A stretch of DNA of 64,000 bases from Luteibacter rhizovicinus (GTDB lineage Bacteria > Pseudomonadota > Gammaproteobacteria > Xanthomonadales > Rhodanobacteraceae): contig NZ_SMCS01000002.1 of assembly GCF_004342265.1 (NCBI RefSeq), positions 62,001-126,000 on the forward strand, read 5' to 3'. Under the pieces are notes generated by a model. The model did no database searches and was not told the DNA's origin. It saw nothing but the letters and a program-made list of their open reading frames with translations. The translations under genes and the position numbers were made by a program. Positions 26,750 through 35,708 of the stretch are shown here, in pieces; position 1 is the first letter of the stretch; each line of letters starts with the position of its first letter.

Positions 26750-26764
26750 GCGTCGAACGATGGA

Positions 26765-27163
26765 TCAGTGGTCTTCGTTTTCGATCAGTTCGGCGTACGC
26801 GTCGGCATCGAGAAGTTCATCGAGTTCCGCCTTGTCGGTCATCTTGATCCTGAAGATCCAGCCGGCTTCCCAGGCATCCTCGTTGATGGTTTCCGGCTTG
26901 TCGCTCAGCACGTCGTTCACGGCGACGATTTCGCCGGAAACGGGAGCGTAGATATCCGACGCCGCCTTCACAGATTCGACAACCGCCGTGCCGTTGCCTG
27001 CCTGGACGCTTGCTCCCAATTCCGGCAGCTCGACGTAGACGAGATCGCCGAGCGCGCCCTGCGCATGATCGGAAATACCGACCGTGACGGTCTTGCCATC
27101 GTCTTCGATGCGGACCCATTCATGGGACTTCAGAAATTTCAGATCGCCGGGAATCTCACTCAT
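26765..27163 (-). CDS. gcvH: Glycine cleavage system H protein
   Basis: A 132-residue protein of normal length for GcvH. The lipoyl-bearing lysine is Lys66 in [18 protein letters not shown]. The N-terminal [13 protein letters not shown] and the [19 protein letters not shown] block are also typical. The lipoyl arm carries the aminomethyl group between the P, T and L proteins during glycine breakdown to CO2, ammonia and methylene-tetrahydrofolate. gcvT lies 1.5 kb upstream on the same strand but is separated from gcvH by a gene on the other strand. gcvP is not in the window. Confidence 0.96.
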   Translation of the reverse strand: MSEIPGDLKFLKSHEWVRIEDDGKTVTVGISDHAQGALGDLVYVELPELGASVQAGNGTAVVESVKAASDIYAPVSGEIVAVNDVLSDKPETINEDAWEAGWIFRIKMTDKAELDELLDADAYAELIENEDH

Positions 27164-27490
27164 GGGGGTCTCCAGGGTGTCGTGTGTTGGGGAGGGCTGC
27201 CAGTTATGGGACGTAGTGTACTTCAGAGCGCACGAATCGAAAGATCGAAGAACTTGAGAGGGCGACGCCCAATAAAAAGGACCACGGGATCACCTACCGG
27301 CATCTGATCGATTATCCCGCAGACCTGTAAGGCTCGCCCTGCATATCCGCTTATGCAAGGACGCCTAAGGTGCTAGCCGTCGACATCGCCACGCCCATGC
27401 CAAACATCAGGCCGGGGCGAGCGACGGCGGCACCGCATGGCGACCCCCTTTAATGCGCCATGACCTCCCCACATGAATTGGAAAAGCATC
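27164..27490. other. Intergenic region upstream of gcvH and the secreted-protein gene
   Basis: This 327-base divergent region should hold promoters for gcvH (minus) and the secreted protein (plus). I see no clear consensus promoter, no glycine riboswitch pattern, and no small gene. Confidence 0.5.
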
Positions 27491-28648
27491 ATGAAATGGA
27501 ATACCCACAAGAAGCTGCTCGCGACCGCCCTGGCTCTGTGCCTGTCGGCACCGCTCCTGGCCGCGCCGGATACGGCAAATCCCGTTGCCGCGGCCACGCG
27601 GGACGCCGCGCAAACGGTGGCCGGCATGCTCGGCGAACCGGCCTTCGATCGACTGCTAGGCACGCGCCTTCTTGCCGGCCCGGCGCAATTGCATGACCTC
27701 GTGTCCCGGTATCAGAACGAACATGGCATCAGCGACGCGACCCGGCACCTTCGGGAAGCGGATCGCCAGGCCCTTCATGCCAAAGGCCTGGATGGAATGC
27801 TGGCGGGAGCTTTCGAAGTGCGTCTCGTATTGCCCGCGGGATCGACTGGCGTGCCGCAAGATCTGAGTACCCTGCTCGTTGCGGCCGCCCCCCAGGGCGA
27901 ACGGGATGACTCCCACCATGTAAAAGCCTATGACGCCTCGGGCAAGGTCGAGATTCTCGATGTCGATGCCGGGATCGACCGTCCGCTGCTCGTCGTCGAC
28001 ATCAACGGCGACGAGACGCTTCGCGCCGGCCTGGAGGTCGTCAGCGCCGCCCTGCAGGATGCGGGCCTTCAATCGCCCGGTTCGCCTGTGAGCCGCGCTC
28101 GCGCGGCATCGAAGGCCACCGGCGACCTGACCAAACTCACCAGCCTCCGCCTCGAGTGGGACCACGAGCGTGACGGCCTCGGCCCCGACGCCGAAGTCTT
28201 CGCCCTCGTGATGGGCATCAACAAAGCCGGCACCGGAGCGGAAATATCGCCCGTACCGCTTCGCTGGGTGGATCACGATAAGGTGACTTATGAATCGAAC
28301 TTCCCGATCGTCGTATGGGACGACTACAGCATCGATGCCGTCAACATCCAGCTATGGGAAGACGATGGCGATACCAACTTTCAGGAGATCGCTGTCAATC
28401 TGGTAAAGGCGGGAACCGCCGCATTAGCCAGCAACCCGGGCACGGCACCGTACGCCCTGATCGGAAAGATCAGCGAAGCCGTCATCGGCGCACTTTCGAA
28501 AGAGTATTTCTTTAACAAGCCCGACTACGTGGACGAGTTCCACCTGATCCGCCGCGGCAAGAACTACGACGGCGTAAAGGGCGTCGTCAAACTCGAACCC
28601 GACCAAAGGAACAACGCCACGGCGTCGTTCAAATACGAAGGCCAGTAA
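27491..28648 (+). CDS. Secreted protein of unknown function, resembling DUF3103-type proteins
   Basis: A 385-residue protein with a signal peptide (KKLLATALALCLSAPLLAAP). The mature part has an N-terminal helical region (~30-110) and a beta-rich C-terminal half containing Asp-rich motifs (VVDINGDET, VWDDYSIDAVNIQLWEDDGD) that could bind calcium. The layout recalls the DUF3103 family of secreted proteins, but I hold that assignment loosely and know of no function. The ATG at 27491 has GGAAAA upstream and gives a canonical signal peptide; an in-frame ATG at 27473 is less suitable. The gene is inserted between gcvT and gcvH on the opposite strand. Confidence 0.75.
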   Translation: MKWNTHKKLLATALALCLSAPLLAAPDTANPVAAATRDAAQTVAGMLGEPAFDRLLGTRLLAGPAQLHDLVSRYQNEHGISDATRHLREADRQALHAKGLDGMLAGAFEVRLVLPAGSTGVPQDLSTLLVAAAPQGERDDSHHVKAYDASGKVEILDVDAGIDRPLLVVDINGDETLRAGLEVVSAALQDAGLQSPGSPVSRARAASKATGDLTKLTSLRLEWDHERDGLGPDAEVFALVMGINKAGTGAEISPVPLRWVDHDKVTYESNFPIVVWDDYSIDAVNIQLWEDDGDTNFQEIAVNLVKAGTAALASNPGTAPYALIGKISEAVIGALSKEYFFNKPDYVDEFHLIRRGKNYDGVKGVVKLEPDQRNNATASFKYEGQ

Positions 28649-28657
28649 CTCACGTGC

Positions 28658-28690
28658 AGCGAGGAGGCATGCCATGCCTCCTCGCTTTGC
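28658..28690. terminator. Bidirectional terminator-like hairpin
   Basis: A perfect 13-bp stem (28658-28670 with 28674-28686, loop GCC) sits between the convergent secreted-protein gene and gcvT. The T-run on the right is short (TTT), so strength is uncertain. Confidence 0.65.
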
Positions 28691-28693
28691 CGG

Positions 28694-29803
28694 TTACGCG
28701 TCGGCGATACCCGGCTGGGGCTTGCCGTCGCGCACGAACGGGAACTTGACCACGCGCACCGGAACTTCCTTTCCGCGAATGTCCACGCGAACGTCGCCCG
28801 GCTCGCCAACGGGAATGCGGGCGAACGCCACCGCCCGATTCAGCGTCGGGGCAAAGCTACCCGAGAGGATTTCGCCCTCGCCGTTGGCCGTGAGCACCTT
28901 CTGGCCATGGCGCAGCACACCCTTCTCATCCAGAACGAGACCGACCATCACGCGAGGCACGCCGGAAGCCTTCTGCTTCTCCAGCGCCTGACGACCGATG
29001 AAGTCGCGCCCTTCGTCGAGCGAAATGGTCCAGGCCAGCGCGGCTTCCCACGGCGTGACCGTGTCGTCCATGTCCTGGCCGTACAGATTCATGCCGGCTT
29101 CCAGACGAAGCGTGTCGCGTGCCCCCAGACCAGCCGGGACGACGCCCGCAGCGTGAAGAGCCTTCCACAGATCAACCGTGCGCGATTCCGGTACGACGAT
29201 TTCGAAACCGTCCTCGCCCGTGTAACCGGTGCGCGCGATGAACAGCGGCATGCCATCCGGACCTTCAACCTCGGCGGCGGCGAACTTGCCGAGTTTCTCG
29301 ACACGGACGCGCGTTTCTTCCGGCAGCAGACCCAGCACCTTTTCGCGCGCGGTCGGTCCCTGCACGGCGATCATGCCGAACTCGGGCCGCTCGCGAACCG
29401 CGACGCCGAACGCGGTAGCCTGCTTTTCGATCCACTTCAGATCCTTCTCGCGGGTGGCGGCGTTCACCACCAGACGGAAGAAGTCTTCACGAAGGAAATA
29501 GACGATGAGGTCGTCGATAACGCCGCCCTCTTCGTTCAGCATGCAGGTGTAGAGGGCTTTGCCCGACTTCGTCAGCTTGTCGACGTTGTTGGCAACGAGC
29601 TTGCGCAGGAAGTCGCGCGTGCGCTCGCCGGTCAGGTCGACCACGGTCATGTGGGACACGTCGAACATGCCGGCGCCCTGACGAACCGCGTGATGTTCCT
29701 CGATCTGCGAGCCATAGCTGATCGGCATGTCCCAGCCGCCGAAGTCGACCATGCGCGCGCCGAGCTCGCGGTGGGTGGCATTGAGAACGGTCTTGTCGGT
29801 CAT
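28694..29803 (-). CDS. gcvT: Glycine cleavage system T protein (aminomethyltransferase)
   Basis: A 369-residue protein, as expected for GcvT. It begins with the family block [18 protein letters not shown] and includes [17 protein letters not shown], the glycine-rich [13 protein letters not shown] and [18 protein letters not shown]. It transfers the one-carbon unit from lipoylated GcvH to tetrahydrofolate and releases ammonia. The ATG at 29803 (MTDKTVLN) is chosen because AAGG lies seven bases upstream and it matches the family start. It is read divergently from the Mla operon through an AT-rich region. Confidence 0.96.
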   Translation of the reverse strand: MTDKTVLNATHRELGARMVDFGGWDMPISYGSQIEEHHAVRQGAGMFDVSHMTVVDLTGERTRDFLRKLVANNVDKLTKSGKALYTCMLNEEGGVIDDLIVYFLREDFFRLVVNAATREKDLKWIEKQATAFGVAVRERPEFGMIAVQGPTAREKVLGLLPEETRVRVEKLGKFAAAEVEGPDGMPLFIARTGYTGEDGFEIVVPESRTVDLWKALHAAGVVPAGLGARDTLRLEAGMNLYGQDMDDTVTPWEAALAWTISLDEGRDFIGRQALEKQKASGVPRVMVGLVLDEKGVLRHGQKVLTANGEGEILSGSFAPTLNRAVAFARIPVGEPGDVRVDIRGKEVPVRVVKFPFVRDGKPQPGIADA

Positions 29804-29975
29804 GGAGGTACCTTGGGGATAGGGCAGCCCCGCATTATCAATGCCGGCCGGCGGCAATCCAAGCGCGGGCGCAACATGCGCCGGCGCACGGGCGGTAGAG
29901 ATGGCTATACATACTTATATATATGTAGCCCGGCCAAGCCATCCCGACGACCCGGACACCTGCTAGCCTTCTCCC

Positions 29976-31118
29976 ATGACGACGACGTCCCTCCCCGGCC
30001 GAGCCAAGGTGTTCCGCGATGCGGCGGCGTCGCGGCTGGCGCTTACCGGCGACTGGACACTGCCGCATTACGTGGATCTGCAGCATTCGATCGCGGCGAT
30101 CGCCCACGATGTCGATGCGTCGACGACCGTCGATGCGCGGGAGTTGGGCGCACTGGACACGTCCGGCGCGCTGGTCATCGCCGAACTGCTTGGAAGCGCC
30201 CGTACACAGGCACTGGCCCAGGACCCCACGATTCCGGTCGCGCGACGCGCACTGCTGAAAACCGTCGGCGACGCTCTGGATACTTACTGTCATGCCGCGC
30301 CACGCGAGCGACGCTCGTCGCTGTCGATCCTGCTCGAACGGATCGGCCGGGCGACCGAATCGTTCTGGAAACAGTCGCTCAAGCTGCTCGGCTTCATCGG
30401 CATGGTGCTTCAGGCTATCGCCGCGACCGTCTGGCGTCCGAAGCGCTGGCGGGTCACCGCACTGGTCTCGCATATCGAGCAGACCGGTCTCGACGCCGTC
30501 CCCATCCTTTCGTTGCTGTCCTTCATGGTCGGTGCCGTGGTGGCCTTCCTGGGCGCCACGGCACTGGCGACCTACGGCGCCAGCGTCTTCGTGATCGACC
30601 TGATCGGTTTCGCCTTCCTGCGCGAGTTCGGCGTACTCCTGACGGCTATCCTTCTGGCCGGCCGGACGGCCAGCGCGTTCACGGCGCAGATCGGCTCGAT
30701 GAAGGCCCGCGAGGAAATCGACGCCATCCGCACGTTGGGCCTCGATCCCATCGAGCTGCTCGTACTGCCGCGGGTTCTGGCCCTGCTGGTCGCCCTGCCG
30801 CTGCTTACTTTCATCGCGATGGTGACGGGCATCCTGGGCGGCGCCGTCGTCTGCTTCAGCGTCCTGCACATGTCGCCCGCGATGTTTCTTTCGATGTTTC
30901 GCGACGATATGACACTGGGCCAACTCCTGGTCGGCATGGCCAAAGCCCCGGTCTTCGCGTTCCTGATAGGCGTGATCGGATGCATGGAAGGTTTCAAGGT
31001 CAGCGGCAGCGCGCAATCGGTCGGCGAACACACGACCTCCAGCGTGGTGCAGTCGCTCTTCGTCGTGATATTGATCGATGCGGCAGCGGCACTCTTCTAT
31101 ATGGAGATGGGCTGGTGA
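29976..31118 (+). CDS. mlaE: MlaE-type lipid ABC transporter permease with fused STAS domain
   Basis: A 380-residue protein. Residues ~15-95 form a STAS domain (ARELGALDTSGALVIAELL), the equivalent of a separate MlaB. The remaining ~260 residues are an MlaE permease with about five transmembrane helices and the family block REFGVLLTAILLAGRTASAF followed by MKAREEIDAIRTLGLDP. With MlaF and MlaD it should move phospholipid between the inner membrane and a periplasmic carrier. The upstream region contains an AT-rich stretch (TATACATACTTATATATA at ~29913-29930) that may be the promoter. It is first in a four-gene operon with overlapping or closely spaced genes. Confidence 0.92.
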   Translation: MTTTSLPGRAKVFRDAAASRLALTGDWTLPHYVDLQHSIAAIAHDVDASTTVDARELGALDTSGALVIAELLGSARTQALAQDPTIPVARRALLKTVGDALDTYCHAAPRERRSSLSILLERIGRATESFWKQSLKLLGFIGMVLQAIAATVWRPKRWRVTALVSHIEQTGLDAVPILSLLSFMVGAVVAFLGATALATYGASVFVIDLIGFAFLREFGVLLTAILLAGRTASAFTAQIGSMKAREEIDAIRTLGLDPIELLVLPRVLALLVALPLLTFIAMVTGILGGAVVCFSVLHMSPAMFLSMFRDDMTLGQLLVGMAKAPVFAFLIGVIGCMEGFKVSGSAQSVGEHTTSSVVQSLFVVILIDAAAALFYMEMGW

Positions 31119-31924
31119 GCGCCTTGCCGACTCCCATACCGAAGCGCGAGACCGTGATCGAGGTGCGTGGCCTCGTGAACCGGTTCGGCAACCAGACGGT
31201 CCACGACCATCTGGACCTCGATGTCTATCGCGGCGAAATCCTTGGTGTGGTCGGCGGCTCGGGCACGGGCAAGTCGGTTCTGCTGCGCACCATTATCGGA
31301 CTCGTTCGACCGGTGGCCGGCACGGTCCGCGTATTCGGCGAGAACCTGCTCGCGCTTCCACCCGAACGACGATCCATGGTCGAACGCCGCTTCGGCGTCC
31401 TGTTCCAGAGTGGCGCGCTGTTCTCGTCGTTGACGGTGTCCGAGAACGTCGCCCTTCCCCTGGTCGAACACGCGGGCATTCCGCGAGCCGATGCCGAACG
31501 CCTCGCGGGCGTGAAGCTCGCGCTGGCCGGCCTGCCGATCGACGCGGCGCGCAAGTACCCGTCGCAGCTGTCCGGCGGCATGATCAAGCGCGCGGCACTC
31601 GCGCGCGCGCTGGCGCTGGACCCCGAAATCCTTTTCCTCGACGAACCCACGGCCGGCCTCGATCCGATCAGCGCGGCGGCGTTCGACAGTCTGATCGTCA
31701 CACTGCGGAACGCCCTCGGCCTTACCGTATTCCTCGTTACCCACGACCTCGATACGCTCTATACGACGTGCGATCGCGTCGCGGTGCTTTCCCAGCACCG
31801 CGTACTCGCCGCGGCGCCCATCGATGAAGTGGCGGCGACGGACGACGCCTGGGTACAGGCCTATTTTCACGGACCGCGCGGCCGCGCGGCCCTGCAATCC
31901 GCCCATCCTGAGCGGAAGGACTGA
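31115..31924 (+). CDS. mlaF: MlaF-type ABC transporter ATPase
   Basis: A 269-residue ABC ATPase with Walker A GGSGTGKS, signature LSGGM, Walker B EILFLDEPTAGLDP and switch His in LVTHDLDTL. The LSGGM signature followed by IKRAALARALA is typical of the MlaF/Ttg2A group. The GTG start at 31115 overlaps the permease stop (GTGA). It powers the lipid transporter from the cytoplasmic side. Confidence 0.93.
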   Translation: MSALPTPIPKRETVIEVRGLVNRFGNQTVHDHLDLDVYRGEILGVVGGSGTGKSVLLRTIIGLVRPVAGTVRVFGENLLALPPERRSMVERRFGVLFQSGALFSSLTVSENVALPLVEHAGIPRADAERLAGVKLALAGLPIDAARKYPSQLSGGMIKRAALARALALDPEILFLDEPTAGLDPISAAAFDSLIVTLRNALGLTVFLVTHDLDTLYTTCDRVAVLSQHRVLAAAPIDEVAATDDAWVQAYFHGPRGRAALQSAHPERKD

Positions 31925-31929
31925 CCGGA

Positions 31930-32868
31930 ATGGAAACGCGCGCGCACCACATCCTCATCGGACTCTTCACCGTACTCGTCGTCGTCGCGGGCCTCGCCTT
32001 TGGCGTCTGGCTGGCCAAGACACGGTCGGACCAGGAGTGGAATTACTACGACGTCGTCTTCAACGAAGCGGTCACCGGCCTCTCCAAAGGAGGCGCCGTT
32101 CAGTACAACGGCATTCGTCTGGGCGACGTCACGCAGCTGCGACTCGACCCCGACGACCCGCGACGCGTCCTGGCACGCATTCGCGTATCGGGCGACACGC
32201 CACTGCGCAAGGACACCCACGCGAAGCTCGCGCTGACCGGCGTCACCGGCGTTGCGTTCATCCAGCTGAGCGGCGGCTCGCCCGGTAGTCCATTGATCGT
32301 CGGACACGATGGCGAGGTGCCGCTGATCGTGGCCGATCCGTCGCCGTTCGCGCGCCTGCTCGCCAACGGTGAAGACCTGGTCACCAATATCAATCAGGTG
32401 GCCGCGCGCGCGAACGATCTCCTGTCCAAGGACAACGTCCACCACATCGAACACATGCTCGAGCATCTGGACAAGACGACCGGCGTGATCGCCGACGAGC
32501 GCGAAGACATCCGCGACCTGATCAAGCAGCTGACCATCGCCAGCCGGCAGGCGAATGCGACCCTCGCGGAAACCCAGAAGCTGGTGCAGAACGCGAACGG
32601 TCTGGTCCAGAACCAGGGCAAACCGACGCTCGAAAGCGCCCAGCGTGCGATGGCGTCCCTCGAACACACCACCGCCAGCATCGATCGTCTTCTCAACGAC
32701 AACAGCGACGCCATCAATGGCGGAGCGCAAAGCCTGGGCGACCTGGCCCCCGCATTGCGCGACCTGCGCGACACCCTCAATTCGCTGAGATCGATCACCC
32801 GGCGCCTGGACGAGAATCCGAGCGGTTACCTGTTCGGCCGAGATAAGACCAAGGAGTTCACCCCATGA
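31930..32868 (+). CDS. mlaD: MlaD-type MCE-domain protein
   Basis: A 312-residue protein with one N-terminal transmembrane helix (about 8-29) and an MCE domain (~38-118, YDVVFNEAVTGLSKGGAVQYNGIRLGDV). A long helical C-terminal part (~160-300) follows. At 312 residues it is longer than E. coli MlaD (183), and the extra helix region recalls MCE proteins that form needle-like extensions. It would form the hexameric periplasmic ring that guides lipid from MlaE. It begins five bases after mlaF and overlaps the lipoprotein gene. Confidence 0.92.
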   Translation: METRAHHILIGLFTVLVVVAGLAFGVWLAKTRSDQEWNYYDVVFNEAVTGLSKGGAVQYNGIRLGDVTQLRLDPDDPRRVLARIRVSGDTPLRKDTHAKLALTGVTGVAFIQLSGGSPGSPLIVGHDGEVPLIVADPSPFARLLANGEDLVTNINQVAARANDLLSKDNVHHIEHMLEHLDKTTGVIADEREDIRDLIKQLTIASRQANATLAETQKLVQNANGLVQNQGKPTLESAQRAMASLEHTTASIDRLLNDNSDAINGGAQSLGDLAPALRDLRDTLNSLRSITRRLDENPSGYLFGRDKTKEFTP

Positions 32869-33485
32869 AGCATGCCCGTCTCGCCGGCCTGCTCGGCCTT
32901 GCCCTGCTGTCGGGCTGCTCGATCATTCCCAAAGCGGAAACGCCACATATATATACGTTGCCCGCGAGTCCGGGCGGACGGCCCATGGCGGCACAGCAAG
33001 TCGCCTGGTCCCTGCGCGTGTCGACACCCAATGCACCGCGCGCGCTGGACAACTCGCGCATTTCCGTCGTGCCCGAGACCAACACGATCACGGTGTACGG
33101 CGGCGCACGCTGGAGCGACACCGGCCCGCACCTGCTTCGCGATCGCATCGCCGACGCCTTTCGCGACAGCGGCCGGGTCGCGGCACTCAGCACAGACGAG
33201 AACGATCTCCAGGCCGATTTCGAACTGGGCGGCAGCCTGCGCGCATTCCAGACCGAATACACGAGCGGCAAGCCAGAGGTCGTGATCCGGTACGACGCCC
33301 TGCTCGCCGATACGCATCGTCACCGCATCGTCGCCAGTCGTACGTTCGAGGCGCGGCAGCCGGTGAATGGAAAGGATGTGCCGCAGGTCGTCGCCGCATT
33401 CGGCCAGGCGGCCGATGCCATCAGCGCGCAGATCGTGGCCTGGACGTTAGAGCAGGGTGCGACACGCGGATCGGCACCGAAATGA
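32865..33485 (+). CDS. ABC-type transport auxiliary lipoprotein (PqiC-like)
   Basis: A 206-residue protein with a lipoprotein signal (LLGLALLSGC, Cys20), so it is anchored to a membrane, probably the outer one. The mature part fits the auxiliary-lipoprotein family found with MCE transporters (ALDNSRISVVPETNTITVYGG, WSDTGPHLLRDRIADAF). It overlaps mlaD (ATGA). The operon has no mlaC, so this lipoprotein may take the place of the soluble carrier, as PqiC does with PqiB; that is inference. Confidence 0.88.
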   Translation: MKHARLAGLLGLALLSGCSIIPKAETPHIYTLPASPGGRPMAAQQVAWSLRVSTPNAPRALDNSRISVVPETNTITVYGGARWSDTGPHLLRDRIADAFRDSGRVAALSTDENDLQADFELGGSLRAFQTEYTSGKPEVVIRYDALLADTHRHRIVASRTFEARQPVNGKDVPQVVAAFGQAADAISAQIVAWTLEQGATRGSAPK

Positions 33486-33501
33486 CGCCCCTCTGCTCTC
33501 T

Positions 33502-33512
33502 GTGGGAGCGCG
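33502..33512 (+). repeat. Remnant of a REP-like element
   Basis: GTGGGAGCGCG matches the start of the REP-like units at 5001 and 13825 but the second half is lost. It lies between the Mla operon and the convergent alkB gene. Confidence 0.4.
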
Positions 33513-34133
33513 TCAAGTCCGGTGAATTTTTTCCACGTACCTAAACGTCAGATTGATGCGCGGACCATGCACACGGACGCGCTTCGGCAGATCGTGCCGA
33601 TAAAGCGCCTGCGTATCGCCGGCCATTCGCAGCAGGCTTCCATGAGTCAGGTCGACAGCGACCGTACGACCGCCCGTCTCGCGATCGCGAAAACGGAACG
33701 TCCGCGTTTCGCCGAGACTCACCGACGCAATCGTCGGCCGCGGCCCGAGTTCGGGCTCGTCGTCGGCGTGCCAGCCCATCGAATCGCCACCGTCGCGATA
33801 CAGATTGGCCAGCACGCTATTGAAACTCACGCCACACGCTTCGCTTGCCCGATCGCGCAACGACGCGAGTACCGGCATCCATGGGTGGGGTACGAAGCGC
33901 GTCCGCGAATAGGTATAGACGGCATCGGCATCGCCGATCCATGCCGACAGACGAGGCGAATCGACCATGCGCCCGAACATCCGGATGCGATGGACCTCCC
34001 ACGGCAATTCGCCGGAGAGGTGTCGCAGCAGACTATCGGCCTCCGCGACACCCAGCCATTCGGGACACATGGTGACGTCGGCACCCGGAAGATCCACGCG
34101 ATACCAGCGCGCAGGTTCCGGAAACAGGCTCAT
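33513..34133 (-). CDS. alkB: AlkB-family 2-oxoglutarate/Fe(II) dioxygenase
   Basis: A 206-residue protein with the AlkB core: iron ligands His and Asp in MGWHADDEPELG, a later His in the RHDLPKRVRVHGPRINLTFR region, and the two Arg of that block that bind 2-oxoglutarate. SLGETRTFRFRDRETG is also typical. AlkB enzymes repair N-methylated bases in DNA or RNA by oxidative demethylation. The sequence appears closer to ALKBH2/3-like bacterial homologues than to E. coli AlkB. The ATG at 34133 overlaps the stop of the amidase gene (ATGA), so the two are co-transcribed. Confidence 0.9.
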   Translation of the reverse strand: MSLFPEPARWYRVDLPGADVTMCPEWLGVAEADSLLRHLSGELPWEVHRIRMFGRMVDSPRLSAWIGDADAVYTYSRTRFVPHPWMPVLASLRDRASEACGVSFNSVLANLYRDGGDSMGWHADDEPELGPRPTIASVSLGETRTFRFRDRETGGRTVAVDLTHGSLLRMAGDTQALYRHDLPKRVRVHGPRINLTFRYVEKIHRT

Positions 34134-35533
34134 CCCACGGGCTCGACCGGATACTCCGGTTCCGCGTCCAGCGACGAGGCACACACGGCCGCCAGCTCCA
34201 GCAGGCGCAGGTCCGAACCGCGCGCACCGACGAGCTGCATACCGATCGGCATGCCATTGGGCAACGTACCCATCGGGATGCTGACGGCGGGACAGCCGGC
34301 GAGGCTGGCGAAGCTGCACAGGTCGGCCTGCGAGGTGGGAACCGGCCCGTCGAGCGGGAACGCACCCTGCGATGTGGTCGGCAACACCAGGACGTCGACC
34401 TGCGCGAACAACCGGCGCATCTTCAATGTGGCGGCATCGAGCACGAGGTCGGCGGCGGCGTACTGCGCCGCGCTTTTCGTGGCGGCGAAGTCCACCATCT
34501 GGCGGAACTGGGGCGAGACCGGATAAGCCTCGTCCGCCAACTCCTCGCTGAAGGTGTTGAGCATCTCCGCTTCCATCAGGAGCAGGCCGGCGCGACGCGT
34601 CTTCGCGAAATCCCAGTCCGAGAAATCGACGGTGCGACGTTCGCCCAGTTCGCGAGGCAGTTTTTCCAGCGCTGCCTCGAAAACGTCGATGACGTCCTGT
34701 TCGACGCCGATAGCGGCCAGGTCGGGCAGAAAGCCCGCACGAAGATTGCCCGGCTCCCAATCCGGAGGCGAGAACGCCACACGGCGACGCCGCGAGCGGG
34801 CGTCGTCGGCGTCATAGCCGGCAAGCGTCTGCAGAAGCACGGTCAGGTCGTCCACGCCGCGCGCCAGCAAGCCCACCGCGTCCAGGCGCCTTGCCGCGGG
34901 CACGAGGCCCCGTGTCGATATTTCGCCATGCGTGGGCTTCAGTGCATAGACGCCGCAATAGCTCGCGGGGATACGGATCGAGCCCAGACTGTCCGAACCG
35001 ATCGCCGCCGCCGCGAGACCCGAAGCCACCGCCGCTGCCGCACCGCCCGACGAGCCGCCGGCCGTATAACCCAGGCGATGCGGATTGTGCGTCGCACCAT
35101 AATGTGGATTATTGGTCGCCATGCCGAGCGCGCCCTCGTCCATATTCGTCTTGCCGAGCAGGACGGCGCCCGACGCGCGAAGCCGCGCGACGGCGTGCGC
35201 ATCGACCTCGGCCACCCGCGTCCGCCTGCGCATGCCGGCCCGCGTCGGCATGCCGCCCACGTCGAAGTTGTCCTTGATCGCGATGGGAATGCCGTCGAGC
35301 CGGCCGATAACGCCGTCACGGCGGCGGCGATCGGCCGCCAGCGCCTGTTCCTGGGTCAGGCTGGGACGCAGGTCGACATACGCATTGAGCTTCGGATTGA
35401 GCCGGTCGATGGCGTTCTGGTACACATCGGACAGTGCCTGGGGCTGGACCCGTCCACTGGCTAGCCAGTGAAGCATGCGCAAGAGCGTGGCGCGGCGCAT
35501 TTCGATATCGGCAACAGGCGGCAATGTATTCAT
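34130..35533 (-). CDS. Amidase-signature family enzyme
   Basis: A 467-residue protein with the complete Ser-Ser-Lys apparatus: Lys87 in GIPIAIKDNFD, the Gly/Ser-rich GYTAGGSSGGAAAAV (Ser161/162) and the nucleophile Ser185 in GSDSLGSIRIPA. The family hydrolyses amides (and includes GatA). No gatB or gatC is adjacent, and the sequence resembles stand-alone amidases, so tRNA amidotransferase function is unlikely. The substrate is unknown. The ATG at 35533 is preceded by AGGGAGAG; an upstream in-frame start at 35608 lacks this. Confidence 0.9.
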   Translation of the reverse strand: MNTLPPVADIEMRRATLLRMLHWLASGRVQPQALSDVYQNAIDRLNPKLNAYVDLRPSLTQEQALAADRRRRDGVIGRLDGIPIAIKDNFDVGGMPTRAGMRRRTRVAEVDAHAVARLRASGAVLLGKTNMDEGALGMATNNPHYGATHNPHRLGYTAGGSSGGAAAAVASGLAAAAIGSDSLGSIRIPASYCGVYALKPTHGEISTRGLVPAARRLDAVGLLARGVDDLTVLLQTLAGYDADDARSRRRRVAFSPPDWEPGNLRAGFLPDLAAIGVEQDVIDVFEAALEKLPRELGERRTVDFSDWDFAKTRRAGLLLMEAEMLNTFSEELADEAYPVSPQFRQMVDFAATKSAAQYAAADLVLDAATLKMRRLFAQVDVLVLPTTSQGAFPLDGPVPTSQADLCSFASLAGCPAVSIPMGTLPNGMPIGMQLVGARGSDLRLLELAAVCASSLDAEPEYPVEPVG

Positions 35534-35708
35534 GAACTCTCCCTTGTCTGGGGCGATTATGGTCGGTATCCCTGAACACTTCGCAAGACCCTGCCACGAA
35601 TTGCGCACGTTTCAAACGCATGATTGCCGCTGCGCGGCCGAAAACGGACAATGAGCGGTCATGCGCGGAATCTTCCGCGCGCCGCAGCCAGCCATAACGG
35701 AGCCAGCC

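Larger units (their letters stand above)
26260..26764. other. Intergenic region between gcvH and metJ
   Basis: These 505 bases are locally richer in A and T than their surroundings (for example around 26311-26345 and 26464-26495). They hold a promoter-like site and a palindrome next to metJ and the terminator of gcvH at the other end. I see no supported gene and no recognisable SAM riboswitch. Confidence 0.6.

Noticed and set aside
29900..29914. An ops-like GGCGGTAG element before mlaE
   Set aside because: The eight bases match the ops core but the following GCGT is missing and no JUMPstart context is present, so it is probably chance.
29858..29975. Glycine riboswitch upstream of gcvT
   Set aside because: The 118-base leader has no tandem aptamer pattern and is too short; it is AT-rich around 29910-29935, more like a divergent promoter.
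33513..34760. Extension of the AlkB frame upstream to 34760
   Set aside because: The extra part overlaps the amidase gene and is unlike AlkB; the ATG at 34133 gives a normal-length enzyme and an ATGA overlap.
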